Positions 1 to 9,653 of a stretch of 64,000 bases of DNA are shown here, one piece after another (position 1 is the first letter of the stretch; every line of letters begins with the position of its first letter). A program made the position numbers and the translations under genes. This DNA comes from VXNJ01 sp965249595 (lineage in GTDB: Bacteria; Chloroflexota; UBA11872; VXNJ01). A model generated the notes under the pieces. The model worked only from the letters and a program-made list of their open reading frames with translations. It was not told the origin of the DNA and made no database searches. The stretch spans positions 1,612,001 to 1,676,000 of the forward strand of contig OZ252242.1 of NCBI GenBank assembly GCA_965249595.1. The letters run 5' to 3'.

Positions 1-359
1 CGCTTCAACCAATCGACTGGCCGCGTGTGCGGATTGTTATATTCTCGTCCCGGTACATACCTATAAGGACCGGTACATTTGCCGATCATGATTTCACGCG
101 TATCCCGGATTGGCGTGAGAATCAAGTCACCATTCTGAATTTCATTCAAGAAGCGAAACATTTGCCCCGCCCACACAATTAGACGACGCTTCTTGGTATT
201 CGGATGCTCGCCCTCCAAAACCGACATGAATCCCTCCTGCGTCTTAAGGGGCGAGACATCACCACTGTGGAAAAACCCAATTGCGATGATGCCGGCCGCC
301 CAATATGCGTCCGCATGAACACCGCCACCACCGGCTCGGACTACCCAAACGTTTTGCAT
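1..359 (-). CDS. Mrr-like restriction endonuclease, N-terminal part (runs off window start)
   Basis: An open frame on the minus strand starts at an ATG at 359 and continues without a stop to base 1, so only about 119 N-terminal residues are present. The peptide begins MQNVWVVRAGGGGVHADAYW, then has IIAIGF and, further on, VWAGQMFRFLNEIQNGDLIL, TPIRDTREIMIGKCTGPYRY and a final RPVDWLKR. This is the pattern of the small N-terminal domain found in Mrr-type restriction endonucleases, ahead of the PD-(D/E)XK nuclease domain, which would lie outside the window. An AAGGGA Shine-Dalgarno-like stretch precedes the ATG. It is divergent from the DUF4209-like gene at 970. Family recognition is from memory of the domain pattern; the catalytic domain is not visible. 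Confidence 0.72.
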   Translation of the reverse strand, partial: MQNVWVVRAGGGGVHADAYWAAGIIAIGFFHSGDVSPLKTQEGFMSVLEGEHPNTKKRRLIVWAGQMFRFLNEIQNGDLILTPIRDTREIMIGKCTGPYRYVPGREYNNPHTRPVDWLK

Positions 360-969
360 TTCACATCCCTTTTGGTTCGGTTGTTTTGTGGTGCGAGATC
401 CTTGGTGTGAAGCAGCTAAATCCGCACGACACCCTGATTTGCCGGTCCAATTCACTCTTGAGGGTTATCGTAATGTCAAGTTTGACCAATTTAGATTCGG
501 CGGTACAGGATTGGATCCACCCCAGGCGAATTGTGCCGTTTCGAATTGGATATCCTGCGCAATTGCGATTCAGATTTGCTCACTGCGCGCTGATTCAAAT
601 TTCCAAGCTTCTTGAAGCTCTGATTTCCTGTTTGCGGTGGTGGATGGAAACCTCATCATCTCAGGAGGGGTCGGCGCCAGCGGGGCGATACTGGCAAGGC
701 GCCAGCGTCTTCATCGGCCCAGGGCTTCCTGGAGCGCCTATCCGGAGACTGGTTTGACCGATTGATACACGCGCATGACCGAGCATCACGCATTCGCACC
801 TTCATCCTCAGCGATGCCGAAAGTCGCCGGCCCCGACCATGGGACTTGTCTGCGACGTGTGCAACGCGGGTCGGTGGGTCAGCGGGGGATCCGAGTCCTT
901 GACGTGATCGCATTGATTCGGCTCGCAACTCCAGGGCAGATGCGGTAACGGGAGCGGCTCGGACCCGAA
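360..969. other. intergenic region without supported gene
   Basis: About 610 bp between the divergent Mrr-like and DUF4209-like genes. Short open frames on both strands cross it, but none resembles a protein family or has a convincing start. It should hold the promoters of both neighbours; I cannot assign them. Confidence 0.5.
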
Positions 970-2724
970 ATGCTCAACGTATCCACAACAGCCGCAATGG
1001 TTGAAGAGATTGCGGGCAAGGAGAACAGCTTCAGTCACATTTGCTCCGCGTTCAGGGAGCAGGCAGACGAACCACACAATCCAGTTGTGCGGGCCATCCG
1101 TTGGATGCTGGGCTACCGGTTTGTCGAGGCATCGGACACTTCGGCGCGAAGACTCTACGGCGCCCCGTTCGCACCTTCCGTGGAATTGAAGGACATCCTC
1201 TTTCCTCCCTACATTGACCAGATCCCCGATCGCAAAGGCGTACTCGCCATTTGGACTGAGTTCGCCGGGCTCGTACGGCATCCGCTTGTAAAGTCGCGCG
1301 TGAGCGACCTGCTTTGGTGTATGGAGTCGGGTGGCAACCGACACCAGCACGCGAGGAACGCCATTGGCGCTTATATCGCCGCTTCGGATCTGGCGAACGC
1401 CGACCCCGCAGAGGAAGAGCGCCTCTTAGGCGCCACACTCGGGCTCGGAAGGGCCCTCGAACTTTCGTTGAAAATTAACGCCCTTGAGCTAGTCCGTCTC
1501 GTCCGCGATCGCATAACCCAAATGCTCGAGAAGGAGATGCAGGCTGGTCAAGCAGTTTCTCGACCGGGCATCTGGATGCGGCACGCCCGGGCTCTCGTTG
1601 ACCTCGGTCCGGACGAGCGCCCGCCTGACCTGGACGAATTACTCGATCAAGGCCACGCACTGCTTGGCGATCGCCCAGATTCCCGGCTGGCCCTTTTCCA
1701 GATGAGCGAACAGCTCGCGCGCGGTGACCAAGAATTGACGCGACGGATCGGACGAAGCGCCGTAGCGATGCTTATTTTGCATGCTCGTCGTCAGGCTAGT
1801 GGGCTCGCCAGACAGCACTGGTTCATGGAAGCCCTCGAATTCGCTAGAGCGAAATCGTTGGGAGCGCGGACCGCGAATCGAATCCGGCGAGCGATGCAAC
1901 GGATCGACCCAAACTCAACTGAGTGGCAGGAGCATTCGATTTCGATTGAAATCCCACGTGACGAGGTGGAGCTGTGGGTCAAGTCGATCGCCGGTGCTGA
2001 TGGAATAGCAGGCGCGCTACGCCGCTTAGCCATCGCTGGTGGGAATCCAATTGGCAACCGTAAAGAAACTGAGCAGTTGGTCGATGAGCTGGCGCGGGAA
2101 TTCGTTTTCAAGAACCTGTTCACTCGCACCGTAGTTGATGATCACGACTTCCAGATCCGGTCGGCTGCGAACTCCGAAGACAAGCGAAACCTTGACATTC
2201 TGGAACAGGAAGCGAGGAAAATTCAGTACGATGGGTTTCTCCGCCAGCTTGCACTTGACCGCATTGGGGAACGGTACTCTGCCAACCGGGAAGTTCTGGC
2301 CGCAGCGTTCCAGACCGGGATCATTGATGTACCGCAGGCTGACGGGTTTGCGCGCTCATTTGAGCACTTCTGGGCAGGTCACCCCGATGAGGCACTCCTC
2401 GTCTGTCTCCCCAGAATCGAAACCACATTTCGCGTATGGCTTGACGCGGTTGGTGGTGTCATATACCAACCGCCGCGAGGCCAACGCCCGGGTCGCTTGA
2501 GTGGACTCGGCGAGATCCTGCGAAATCTGGAAAATCTGTACGCAGATGACATGGCGGCTTGGTTTCGCTACTTCCGAATCGCCCTGACTGAACAGACGCC
2601 TGGCTTGAATCTGCGTAACCGGCATGTCCACGGGTTTGCGGATTACCCCACAAAGCTAGAGGCTGCCCTGGTTCTCAGAATAGCGGCGTTGTTGAGGCTC
2701 GCGCCGATTACGCGTCGACCTTGA
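970..2724 (+). CDS. DUF4209-like protein with C-terminal HEPN-type R-x4-H motif
   Basis: A 584-residue protein, almost entirely helical by composition, with no signal peptide or membrane segment. The C-terminal 110 residues contain a helical hairpin and the segment LRNRHVHGFADYP, in which R549 and H554 form the R-x4-H motif typical of HEPN ribonuclease-like domains and of the DUF4209 family. Other DUF4209-like features are the LPRIETTFR segment near residue 480 and the RNLENLY segment near 520. It lies next to an Mrr-like endonuclease, a neighbourhood common for antiviral genes. Family assignment is by motif and layout; the activity (RNA cleavage, DNA-system accessory) is not shown. An uncharacterised helical-repeat protein is the alternative. 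Confidence 0.7.
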   Translation: MLNVSTTAAMVEEIAGKENSFSHICSAFREQADEPHNPVVRAIRWMLGYRFVEASDTSARRLYGAPFAPSVELKDILFPPYIDQIPDRKGVLAIWTEFAGLVRHPLVKSRVSDLLWCMESGGNRHQHARNAIGAYIAASDLANADPAEEERLLGATLGLGRALELSLKINALELVRLVRDRITQMLEKEMQAGQAVSRPGIWMRHARALVDLGPDERPPDLDELLDQGHALLGDRPDSRLALFQMSEQLARGDQELTRRIGRSAVAMLILHARRQASGLARQHWFMEALEFARAKSLGARTANRIRRAMQRIDPNSTEWQEHSISIEIPRDEVELWVKSIAGADGIAGALRRLAIAGGNPIGNRKETEQLVDELAREFVFKNLFTRTVVDDHDFQIRSAANSEDKRNLDILEQEARKIQYDGFLRQLALDRIGERYSANREVLAAAFQTGIIDVPQADGFARSFEHFWAGHPDEALLVCLPRIETTFRVWLDAVGGVIYQPPRGQRPGRLSGLGEILRNLENLYADDMAAWFRYFRIALTEQTPGLNLRNRHVHGFADYPTKLEAALVLRIAALLRLAPITRRP

Positions 2725-2991
2725 CAGTCGCAAGGGCCCAATAACCCTGAACCGTAATCGAGGGTTGGTTCAACCCGTGCCCCATCGGGATTCGAGGTAC
2801 GTTGTGGATGTTTATTTCTGGTCTGGCGGAGTATTTGGTGTCGGGTGGCCGTCGCCGAGGACCTCAACCCGGGATTTACGCTGGCGCTGGCCCCTAACTT
2901 CTGATGTGATCAAAATGTTCGTGCGTTCGGCCCGGCTAGCCCCAACTGAGCTTCCTCGCAACGTATTGAGTTCCAATACCCCCAAAAAAAG

Positions 2992-3891
2992 TTACGGCAG
3001 GAATTCCCTGTTCAGCTTTGCGACGTAAGAGAAGGTCGGATTCACGAACTGGGTGCAGCGGGCTTCCAGCACTTGGCCCAGGAAGAGGTAGGCCTCGCCG
3101 CGCGTGAAACCATAGCTATCCTCGAGCCAGAGCACCATTTCCGATAAGGCCGTGCGGAAGGCGTCTTCGGCAGGCCTGGCCATCGCGGTAGTGATGATGT
3201 GGGTGTCGTTGGTGATCCTGGGCCAGGTCATCGACGCGGGTTGGGGCTCAAGTTCGCACCTTATCCTGACGCGGCCTCCGGCCTCGATTCCGCCGGCGCC
3301 GCATATTTCGCCATCGCCCTGGCGGGCGTGCATGTCGCCGATGTGGAGCAGGGCGCCGGGAACGGATACAGGCAGGTAGACCGACGCTCCGGTGGTGATC
3401 TCCTGGATGTCGAAATTGCCGCCCCACTCGCCGGCCCAAGCGTTGGTCCAGCGGGAGTGCGCCTGCGCCACGCCAACCACCCCCAGCATCGGCGCGATCG
3501 GTATTTGCAGCCAATTGCTCCAGAGGATGTGGTTGCCGCGTATCTGCACGACCTTTTGCTGACGACCAATCCCGGTACCGCCCAGCCAACCCGGCATGGC
3601 ACCATTGGCGCCCCTGAACTGGGTAAAACCTATGGGGTCGAGGTCAATCTCGCCTATGTGGACGACAAGGACTTGACCTGGCTGGGCGCCTTCGACGTAG
3701 ATGCACCCGCTGGCGGGGTTGCCGGCACGCAGTTTGCGGCTCAGCCGGTCGCGGTCAGGATGGTCTTCGATCCAGGGGCCACGGTTGATCTGCGTCTCGA
3801 TCTCGAATTCCTCTCCGGGCGCGACGCGGAGGGTCGGTTCATTGTCGGGGCCGATTTCAAAGTACAAGACATCCTTGGTGGCTTTTTGCAT
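2992..3891 (-). CDS. acetamidase/formamidase family amidohydrolase
   Basis: A 299-residue protein of the FmdA/AmdA fold, which hydrolyses formamide, acetamide or related short amides to ammonia and the acid in the cytoplasm. Visible family features are the N-terminal GPDNEPTLRVAPGEEFEIET strand pair, the NPASGCIYVEGAQPGQVLVV block, the MLGVVGVA turn, and the conserved VPGALLHIGDMHARQGDGE segment containing the metal-site Asp/His. Length is normal for short bacterial members. The frame is open a further 45 codons upstream, but I chose the ATG at 3891 because AGGAG lies just before it and homology begins there (MQKATKDVLYF). It is monocistronic and divergent from the Gfo/Idh gene. The real substrate is unknown. 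Confidence 0.85.
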   Translation of the reverse strand: MQKATKDVLYFEIGPDNEPTLRVAPGEEFEIETQINRGPWIEDHPDRDRLSRKLRAGNPASGCIYVEGAQPGQVLVVHIGEIDLDPIGFTQFRGANGAMPGWLGGTGIGRQQKVVQIRGNHILWSNWLQIPIAPMLGVVGVAQAHSRWTNAWAGEWGGNFDIQEITTGASVYLPVSVPGALLHIGDMHARQGDGEICGAGGIEAGGRVRIRCELEPQPASMTWPRITNDTHIITTAMARPAEDAFRTALSEMVLWLEDSYGFTRGEAYLFLGQVLEARCTQFVNPTFSYVAKLNREFLP

Positions 3892-4406
3892 GATCCTTCT
3901 CCTCGATGCTGTTGGGGTGATGAATTGTTGCGCGGTTCCCAATGACCACACCGGCGGCCCATACAAAAGTGGAATCGGCGGACCGTGACGGCAAAGTCCG
4001 AACTCTGTTGGAAACTGCCAGATCAATGACGTCGGGATTATTCGGCCCCACTGTCTCGGCAGTGAATTCGATCGAAACTCGCCGCGGATCAGCTTATCAA
4101 TGATTTAGCGATTCGGAGTGCGGCGGGTGTGGGGCTCTCGGAATTCCCGTACATCTACTCAAGCGCTGACGCTGTGGGCCCTGGAATTTGGTCCCAAACT
4201 TCGGCTAATACGCGCCCGAGCGGCATTGGTGGCGCATGACCAATTGCAGCCAGCGACCCCCTCCGCCGCAGCTACTCCGAGCGCATCTCCATTGACATAA
4301 TGGCTATGGCTCGAAGTTTTTCGAGTCGGCAACTATTGCGGCACTTAGGAACCGAGCACTGGTTGCAAGATTCTTGCGAATTCAATAACAACTGAAAGAA
4401 GTCACC
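3892..4406. other. intergenic region between divergent genes
   Basis: About 515 bp separating the acetamidase-like gene and the Gfo/Idh gene. No coding region or RNA gene is recognisable; it presumably holds both promoters. Confidence 0.45.
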
Positions 4407-5696
4407 ATGGACTCTGATTTCGCCAACGCGGACTCGTACATGTACAACGGGTTTCCCTTAAACACCCCCCTGGACATCCGTCTCGGGCTAACCCACGAGG
4501 ACGGAATCGACCACAAACTTCGCTGGGGCATCATCTCCGCATCGGCGATTTCATCTGACTGGGTCAAATCACTGCAGGATGTGCCGGGTGCATCCGTGGT
4601 CGCAATCGCAGCCAGGGAAATGGATCGGGCGCGCGCATACGCTGACGCCCATGGCATTCCTACGTCCTACGACTCCTATGAAGCGCTATGTGATGACCCC
4701 AACGTCGACATCGTCTACATCGCTTCCAAAACCTGGCACCACCACCGCGACCTGATGATGGCGATTGCCGCCGGCAAGAACGTGTTGTGTGAAAAACCCT
4801 TCACCGATACCGCGGACCAAGCAAAGGAAGCGTATGCCGCCGCCGAAAAGGCCGGTGTGGTTTGCTGGGAAGGGATGTGGACGCGTTATTTTCCGGCGAT
4901 TGAACACGCCCGGGCCGTCCTTGAGCGGGGTGACATCGGGGCGTTGCAGGTCGTGCAAAATGAATACCCGGATCCGGTTTATGCGCTCAATCCCGTAGTT
5001 GCCGGATTCGGTACTGGTGAATTCCCAGTTATCGCGGCTGCCGGGAGAAAACCCCAACTTCGCGATGACACTGTCGCCAAATCTGGCAAGAGCGGTTCCT
5101 TCGCCGGCTATTCACCCGGGCTGCCCGCCGCGGCGGTTCTGCAATACGCGGGGCAGCAAGGCATTGGTGTGATTACCTTGCCGACCGGCAGATTCAAAGA
5201 GGAGACCCTATTCGTGGGCACGAACGGGCGCATCACCGTCGAAACGCCGGCGCATCACTCGACTGCGTTGACGATTGCTACCGGCCGTCCGCCGCGCCGG
5301 GGTAATCGCGCGGCCGAAGGTAAGCCCGAGATGGAATACACCTCCAGCGGAGGACGGGTTGGTGATTGGCGGCCAACGCACTGGAACCAGGATCTGAACC
5401 CCTCCAGCGGTGCATTTAACCATGTGCAGCGCTTCGAATACCCGGTTCCCACGCCCGCGCCGATCCATGAGGGTCAACCGCCGGGATCACGCTGGACTGG
5501 TGAAAGGTTGATTTCCTACAAGGGCTGGTCGTGGGGTCACGGAAACCAGCACGGGTACACATATCAGGCACGGGCCATACATCGCTGCATGGCCGCCGGA
5601 CTCAAGGAAATGCCCCAGTTCACGATCGCCGAATCGATACACGTCTGTGAAATCATTGACGAAATCAAACGCCAGTGTGCTGAAAGAGGGTTCTAG
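4407..5696 (+). CDS. Gfo/Idh/MocA family NAD(P)-dependent oxidoreductase
   Basis: A 429-residue two-domain dehydrogenase. After about 35 unusual N-terminal residues comes the Rossmann strand RWGIISASAISSDW, with a GxxxAxxI-type rather than classic GxGxxG turn, then VVAIAARE, the DIVYIASKTWHHH strand, and the family signature VLCEKPFTD carrying the lysine of the EKP motif. The C-terminal alpha/beta domain contains EGMWTRYFPAI, as in the dihydrodiol/glucose-fructose dehydrogenase-like branch. Such enzymes oxidise sugar or cyclitol hydroxyls using NAD(P). The N-terminal extension could mean that translation really starts later. The gene stands alone with long gaps on both sides. Confidence 0.87.
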   Translation: MDSDFANADSYMYNGFPLNTPLDIRLGLTHEDGIDHKLRWGIISASAISSDWVKSLQDVPGASVVAIAAREMDRARAYADAHGIPTSYDSYEALCDDPNVDIVYIASKTWHHHRDLMMAIAAGKNVLCEKPFTDTADQAKEAYAAAEKAGVVCWEGMWTRYFPAIEHARAVLERGDIGALQVVQNEYPDPVYALNPVVAGFGTGEFPVIAAAGRKPQLRDDTVAKSGKSGSFAGYSPGLPAAAVLQYAGQQGIGVITLPTGRFKEETLFVGTNGRITVETPAHHSTALTIATGRPPRRGNRAAEGKPEMEYTSSGGRVGDWRPTHWNQDLNPSSGAFNHVQRFEYPVPTPAPIHEGQPPGSRWTGERLISYKGWSWGHGNQHGYTYQARAIHRCMAAGLKEMPQFTIAESIHVCEIIDEIKRQCAERGF

Positions 5697-6134
5697 TAGG
5701 TCAACTTGGTCGCTGAGGTCTGATCCAGCATTCGCCGAGCAGTTGCCCGCGCTTTGTTATTGACTGAATCGTTTACCGAACGGTTCGGGGCGCGTGGATG
5801 ATCGCTTTGCGATTGCACACAGTGAGGCTGTTGAGGCGTGTGGGCAACCTTGGTTTCAATGACGAGCGTGGCTCACTGTCGCAACCTCGACCGACCAATA
5901 CGGTCGCGTGCTAGACATAATACTGAGTAAAAATGGCGAACAGAATAACCGTATGCCACCGGACGCCCGCAGCAATTGACAACTACCCCGGCGGAGTGAC
6001 GGTCAACAACACGCCATTGAGCTTCGGGCTCAGTAGAGCCACCGCATTTTCCAAGATCCGCAGCCGGTTCCTTTATTCATTTGGTGATTGCCCTGACGCC
6101 TGGTTCAGGGAATGGCTGATGTCGACGCAGCGAC
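5697..6134. other. intergenic region with one ATTATGTCTA motif
   Basis: About 440 bp between the convergent Gfo/Idh and FAD genes. The only item I can point to is the motif copy at 5912-5921. The plus-strand open frames here overlap the antisense of the flavoprotein and look spurious. Confidence 0.5.
5912..5921 (-). repeat. dispersed motif ATTATGTCTA (minus orientation)
   Basis: Exact copy of the 10-base word on the minus strand, preceded there by ACTCAGT much as at 12948. Intergenic. Confidence 0.7.
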
Positions 6135-7607
6135 CTATTTCTGGGCGAATTGGGCCGCCGCCGCCCCAGCTATTCGCCCGAAGACCGCGCCCGCCATCAT
6201 TCCTCCGCCCGACGGGTAATTCGAAGCCCAAAGGCCGCCGACCATCTCGCCAGCGGCGTATAGCCCGGGGATGGCCCTATCCATGGTGTGCAGCACCTTG
6301 CCGTGCTCTGCGATTTGGAGTCCACCGTAACAGAAGGTCATGCCGCAAGTTACCGCGAACCCTTCGAACGGTGGCGTATCCAAAGGCAGGGCCCAATTGC
6401 TGCGAGGCGGAGTGATGCCAACCGTGTCCTTGCCGTCAAGCCGGAAGGGATTAAATTCCCCGGGTTGTACCGCGCCGTTGTACGATTTGACCGTTTCCAC
6501 GAATGCCGGAACGTCACGAATGCCTACCTGTCGCCCCAGTTCTTCCAGCGAGCTGGCTTTAAAGCCGGTGGCGTTTTTGTATCCCGGGATAAGTTCCAAT
6601 CTCCGGTGCTTGGCATCGAATATCTGAAAGGCCTTCGCCTCGGGCTGGGCCAGTATGGCGCGGCCCGTCTTGGCGTATGTCAATCCTCGCCACGTTTCGC
6701 CCTCGTCGACAAAACGTCGACCATCCATATTGACCATTACTGAGTAGGGGTAAGCGTATCGGCTCCAGTAGTCACCGGTAACGCCCGGGCCTGGCAGGTC
6801 GTAGATCGGACGGTTAAGGTCCTGCGGAGACGCATGGCACGTGGACCAAGAGCCAAATGGCAATGCCCCGATATCCATCGCCATGAGCAGGCCATCGCCA
6901 GTGTTGTAAGGGACACCCCGCAGCTTTACGGTGTCCCAGCCAGGACCCAGGTAACGGGCGCGCATCTCGGGATTGGACTCAAAACTGCCGCAGGCCAGCA
7001 CTACCGCCTTGGCCTGGTAATTGTGAAATCCATTGGGAGTCAAGACCCGAACTCCGGTGACATAACCGCGGTCATCCTGCACGAGCTCAGTGGCACGAGC
7101 GTCATAGTGGACCTTGATCCCCAATCGCTCGCCGGCGGCGAACCAGCGTTCGAGAAGGTTGTAACCCCCGCCGGCAAAGGCAACCACGTTGGCGGACAAG
7201 GGATTGCGATAGGCCGGTTGCCACTCATGCCCGTGCTTTCGCATCCATCGGACCGTTGGCAGGGACTGGCTCACGAGGGTCTCAATCAAACCCTTGTCGC
7301 TGAGCCCACCCGTAACCGTCATGATGTCGTCCCAGTACTCCTGACGGCTATAGCTGGAAATCCGGCCGGCCATCTCTCGGATCTCATCGCCCGGGACGTC
7401 CGGCATGAGAGGGATAAGGTCTTCCAACCCGGCATAGGGAAACCGCATGTGGATCGTCAGGGCGCTGTTGCCACCACGGTGTGATCTCGGCGACTTTTCC
7501 AGCACCACCACGTCAGCGCCGCGCTCTCTTGCCGCTATTGCCGCGGCCATTGCGGCGTTACCTGCCCCGATGACCACGACCTGAGTTCGAAATTCACGGT
7601 CACCCAT
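6135..7607 (-). CDS. FAD-dependent oxidoreductase, TcuA (tricarballylate dehydrogenase)-like
   Basis: A 490-residue flavoprotein of the fumarate reductase/succinate dehydrogenase flavoprotein type. The ADP-binding motif is VVVIGAGNAAMAAAIAARER near residue 10, followed by VVLEKSP. The middle carries the ADGxF-type segments VVLACGSFESNPEMR and YNTGDGLLMAMDIGA, and the C-terminus the FAD-closing PGLYAAGEMVGG and SGGGMMAGAVFGRIAG. The short form, without the heme or lipid domains of Frd/Sdh, and the overall motif spacing match the TcuA branch, which oxidises tricarballylate to cis-aconitate. The substrate here is not proven; related enzymes act on steroids and other carboxylates. It is divergent from the ThDP gene at 7871. 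Confidence 0.85.
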   Translation of the reverse strand: MGDREFRTQVVVIGAGNAAMAAAIAARERGADVVVLEKSPRSHRGGNSALTIHMRFPYAGLEDLIPLMPDVPGDEIREMAGRISSYSRQEYWDDIMTVTGGLSDKGLIETLVSQSLPTVRWMRKHGHEWQPAYRNPLSANVVAFAGGGYNLLERWFAAGERLGIKVHYDARATELVQDDRGYVTGVRVLTPNGFHNYQAKAVVLACGSFESNPEMRARYLGPGWDTVKLRGVPYNTGDGLLMAMDIGALPFGSWSTCHASPQDLNRPIYDLPGPGVTGDYWSRYAYPYSVMVNMDGRRFVDEGETWRGLTYAKTGRAILAQPEAKAFQIFDAKHRRLELIPGYKNATGFKASSLEELGRQVGIRDVPAFVETVKSYNGAVQPGEFNPFRLDGKDTVGITPPRSNWALPLDTPPFEGFAVTCGMTFCYGGLQIAEHGKVLHTMDRAIPGLYAAGEMVGGLWASNYPSGGGMMAGAVFGRIAGAAAAQFAQK

Positions 7608-7870
7608 TAATTGCTCCGAAAAGCAATTGCGACGCCTGCTGGACCGATCGGGTCACCGGAGCCCGATCACGTTGAATTTCGGGATGGTCTGGCCAAAGTA
7701 ACGATGACGGCAAAATGGATGAAAGCCATATCAAATTTTGGGGCAACCGGGCTGATCCATATTGCTGTCGGCCTCGATTCCAACGGTAGCACCTCACCCA
7801 GATCTCAAAGTCCATGGGCCTGCAGGCTGACCCGGCTCGATTTCGCGCGACCAACTCAGGGATAGTACGA

Positions 7871-9553
7871 ATGTCCAAGTCCAACATCATCACCGGCAGT
7901 CACCTCATCTCCGGTGCGTTGAAGCAGGAGGGCGTGACCAACGTCTTCACGTTGGCGGGGGATCACATCCTGCCAGTCATTGATGTCATGGAGGACGGCA
8001 ATTTCCGTTTCATCGACACGCGCCACGAGCAGGCTGCTGTTCATATGGCGGATGCCTGGGCACGGATGACGGGCCAAATTGGGGTGAGCATGGTCACCAC
8101 CCCCGGTCACGCCAACGCGCTCCCCGGGTTGGTCCACGCTATGGCGACCGAGGCTCCCGTGCTGCACATCAGCGGATCGGACAAGCTGTCCAACTACGAC
8201 CGCGGCATGATGCAGGAGATTGACCAGTTGGCCATGGCCAAGGCAACTACCAAGGCGGCGTGGCTTGTGCGGGACGCAGCCCGCATCCCGGAGTACATCT
8301 CCATGGCTGTCAAGACCGCCTTTTCCGGTCGCCGCGGACCAGTTCATCTAACCATCCCAATTGACGTCCAGGAAACGGTGGTGGATGAAAATGCCGTTCG
8401 ATTTTCCAGCCCCAACGAGTCGCGTCCAACCGGGCCATCAGTGGCTAGCTCAGAGCAGATAAAAGCGGCGGTTAGCTTGCTGCACGGTGCGGACCGCCCG
8501 CTAGTAATCGCCGCCAATCCGGCAGGCTACGAGGAAGCCAGCAGTGATGTGTTCCGCCGGTTCCTGGAGTTGACTCGCCTTCCGCTGATGACGGAAGGCA
8601 CTGCCCGAGGGATCGTTCCAGACGATCACCCCTATTGCTTTGGGATCTTCGACCTGGGACTAAATCGGGCTGCGCCCCTAATGCGGGAAGCGGACGTGGT
8701 GCTCTTTCTGGGCAAGAAGCTGGACTATTCCATCGGCTACGCCCAGCCTCCCGTTTTGGCGGCCGACGCCAACACCATCCAGGTGGATCCTTCGACCGCC
8801 GAAATCGGCCGCAACCGCGGCGTGACCATCGGTATTGCCGGCGACATTGCCGGAGTTGTGGAACAGTTGTCTCGGGAAGCGTCCGCGCTCACCTGGAGAG
8901 ACGGGCCTTGGCTTCAGCGCCTGCGGGCAGAACGTGCAAAGCAAGCCGATTGGGTGGCCGCCAAGGCGGTACCAGAGTCACCGGCGCATCCCCTTTTCGT
9001 GCATCAGACGCTGGCCAAGTTCTTAGCGCCTGACGATGTGGTCGTTTTCGACGGTGGAGACTACTGCCACTTTGGGAAGCTCTTTTTTCCGGCCCATCCC
9101 AGAAGTTGGTGGTCGTTGCCTGACCTGGGGATGTTGGGGTCGGCTGTACCGACGGCCATCACCGCCAAGCTGGCGCGACCCAACGCCCGAGTTGCCCTGG
9201 TAACCGGCGACGGCAGCTTTGGCTTCAACGGCATGGAGTTCGATACGGCCGTTCGCCACGGCCTAGACATCGTGGCCGTCTTGGGGAACGACTCGGCATG
9301 GGGTATAGACCGGCAGATCCAGCTTGCCGCTTACGGCCGGGCCGTGGCCACCGACCTACTCCCGACGCGCTACGACCAAGTGGTACAAGGTCTAGGCGGT
9401 CACGGCGAATTCGTAAATAGTCCCGAAGAGCTTCACCCTGCCCTGGAGCGTTCGTTCGCCGCCCAAAAGCCGGCCCTCGTGAACGTGCTAACCCAACGCG
9501 TATCCAGCCCGCGAGGGGAACGAGCCATCGCCCGACGCAAAGCGGGTGGTTAA
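7871..9553 (+). CDS. thiamine diphosphate-dependent enzyme (acetolactate synthase/benzoylformate decarboxylase-like)
   Basis: A 560-residue enzyme with the three-domain POX/ALS layout. The N-terminal Pyr domain contains VFTLAGDHILPVIDVME and the catalytic glutamate in DTRHEQAAVHMADAWAR. A central Rossmann-like domain follows near residues 190-320. The C-terminal PP domain has the ThDP/Mg motif starting TGDGSFGFNGMEF and ending near VAVLGNDSAWG. Such enzymes decarboxylate 2-oxoacids or join or cleave acyl units. I chose the ATG at 7871, where homology begins (MSKSNIITGSHL); the frame is open 19 codons upstream. The substrate cannot be read from the sequence. The neighbouring TcuA-like flavoprotein is divergent, so the two may share a control region. 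Confidence 0.88.
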   Translation: MSKSNIITGSHLISGALKQEGVTNVFTLAGDHILPVIDVMEDGNFRFIDTRHEQAAVHMADAWARMTGQIGVSMVTTPGHANALPGLVHAMATEAPVLHISGSDKLSNYDRGMMQEIDQLAMAKATTKAAWLVRDAARIPEYISMAVKTAFSGRRGPVHLTIPIDVQETVVDENAVRFSSPNESRPTGPSVASSEQIKAAVSLLHGADRPLVIAANPAGYEEASSDVFRRFLELTRLPLMTEGTARGIVPDDHPYCFGIFDLGLNRAAPLMREADVVLFLGKKLDYSIGYAQPPVLAADANTIQVDPSTAEIGRNRGVTIGIAGDIAGVVEQLSREASALTWRDGPWLQRLRAERAKQADWVAAKAVPESPAHPLFVHQTLAKFLAPDDVVVFDGGDYCHFGKLFFPAHPRSWWSLPDLGMLGSAVPTAITAKLARPNARVALVTGDGSFGFNGMEFDTAVRHGLDIVAVLGNDSAWGIDRQIQLAAYGRAVATDLLPTRYDQVVQGLGGHGEFVNSPEELHPALERSFAAQKPALVNVLTQRVSSPRGERAIARRKAGG

Positions 9554-9653
9554 GTTTTGTTGGGAAAAGGACTGTTGGTGCAATCCAGTCGAATGAACCA
9601 ATGTGAAAAGCCAATCCCGGTTCTGCCGGCAGTACAAGCGTGTTGATGCGGGA

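Noticed and set aside
305..757. 150-codon plus-strand frame at the window start
   Set aside because: It overlaps the antisense of the Mrr-like gene, has low-complexity Arg/His start and no family resemblance.
5933..6415. 160-codon plus-strand frame
   Set aside because: Half of it is antisense to the FAD flavoprotein and the remainder lies in an empty gap; Arg/Pro-rich shadow composition.
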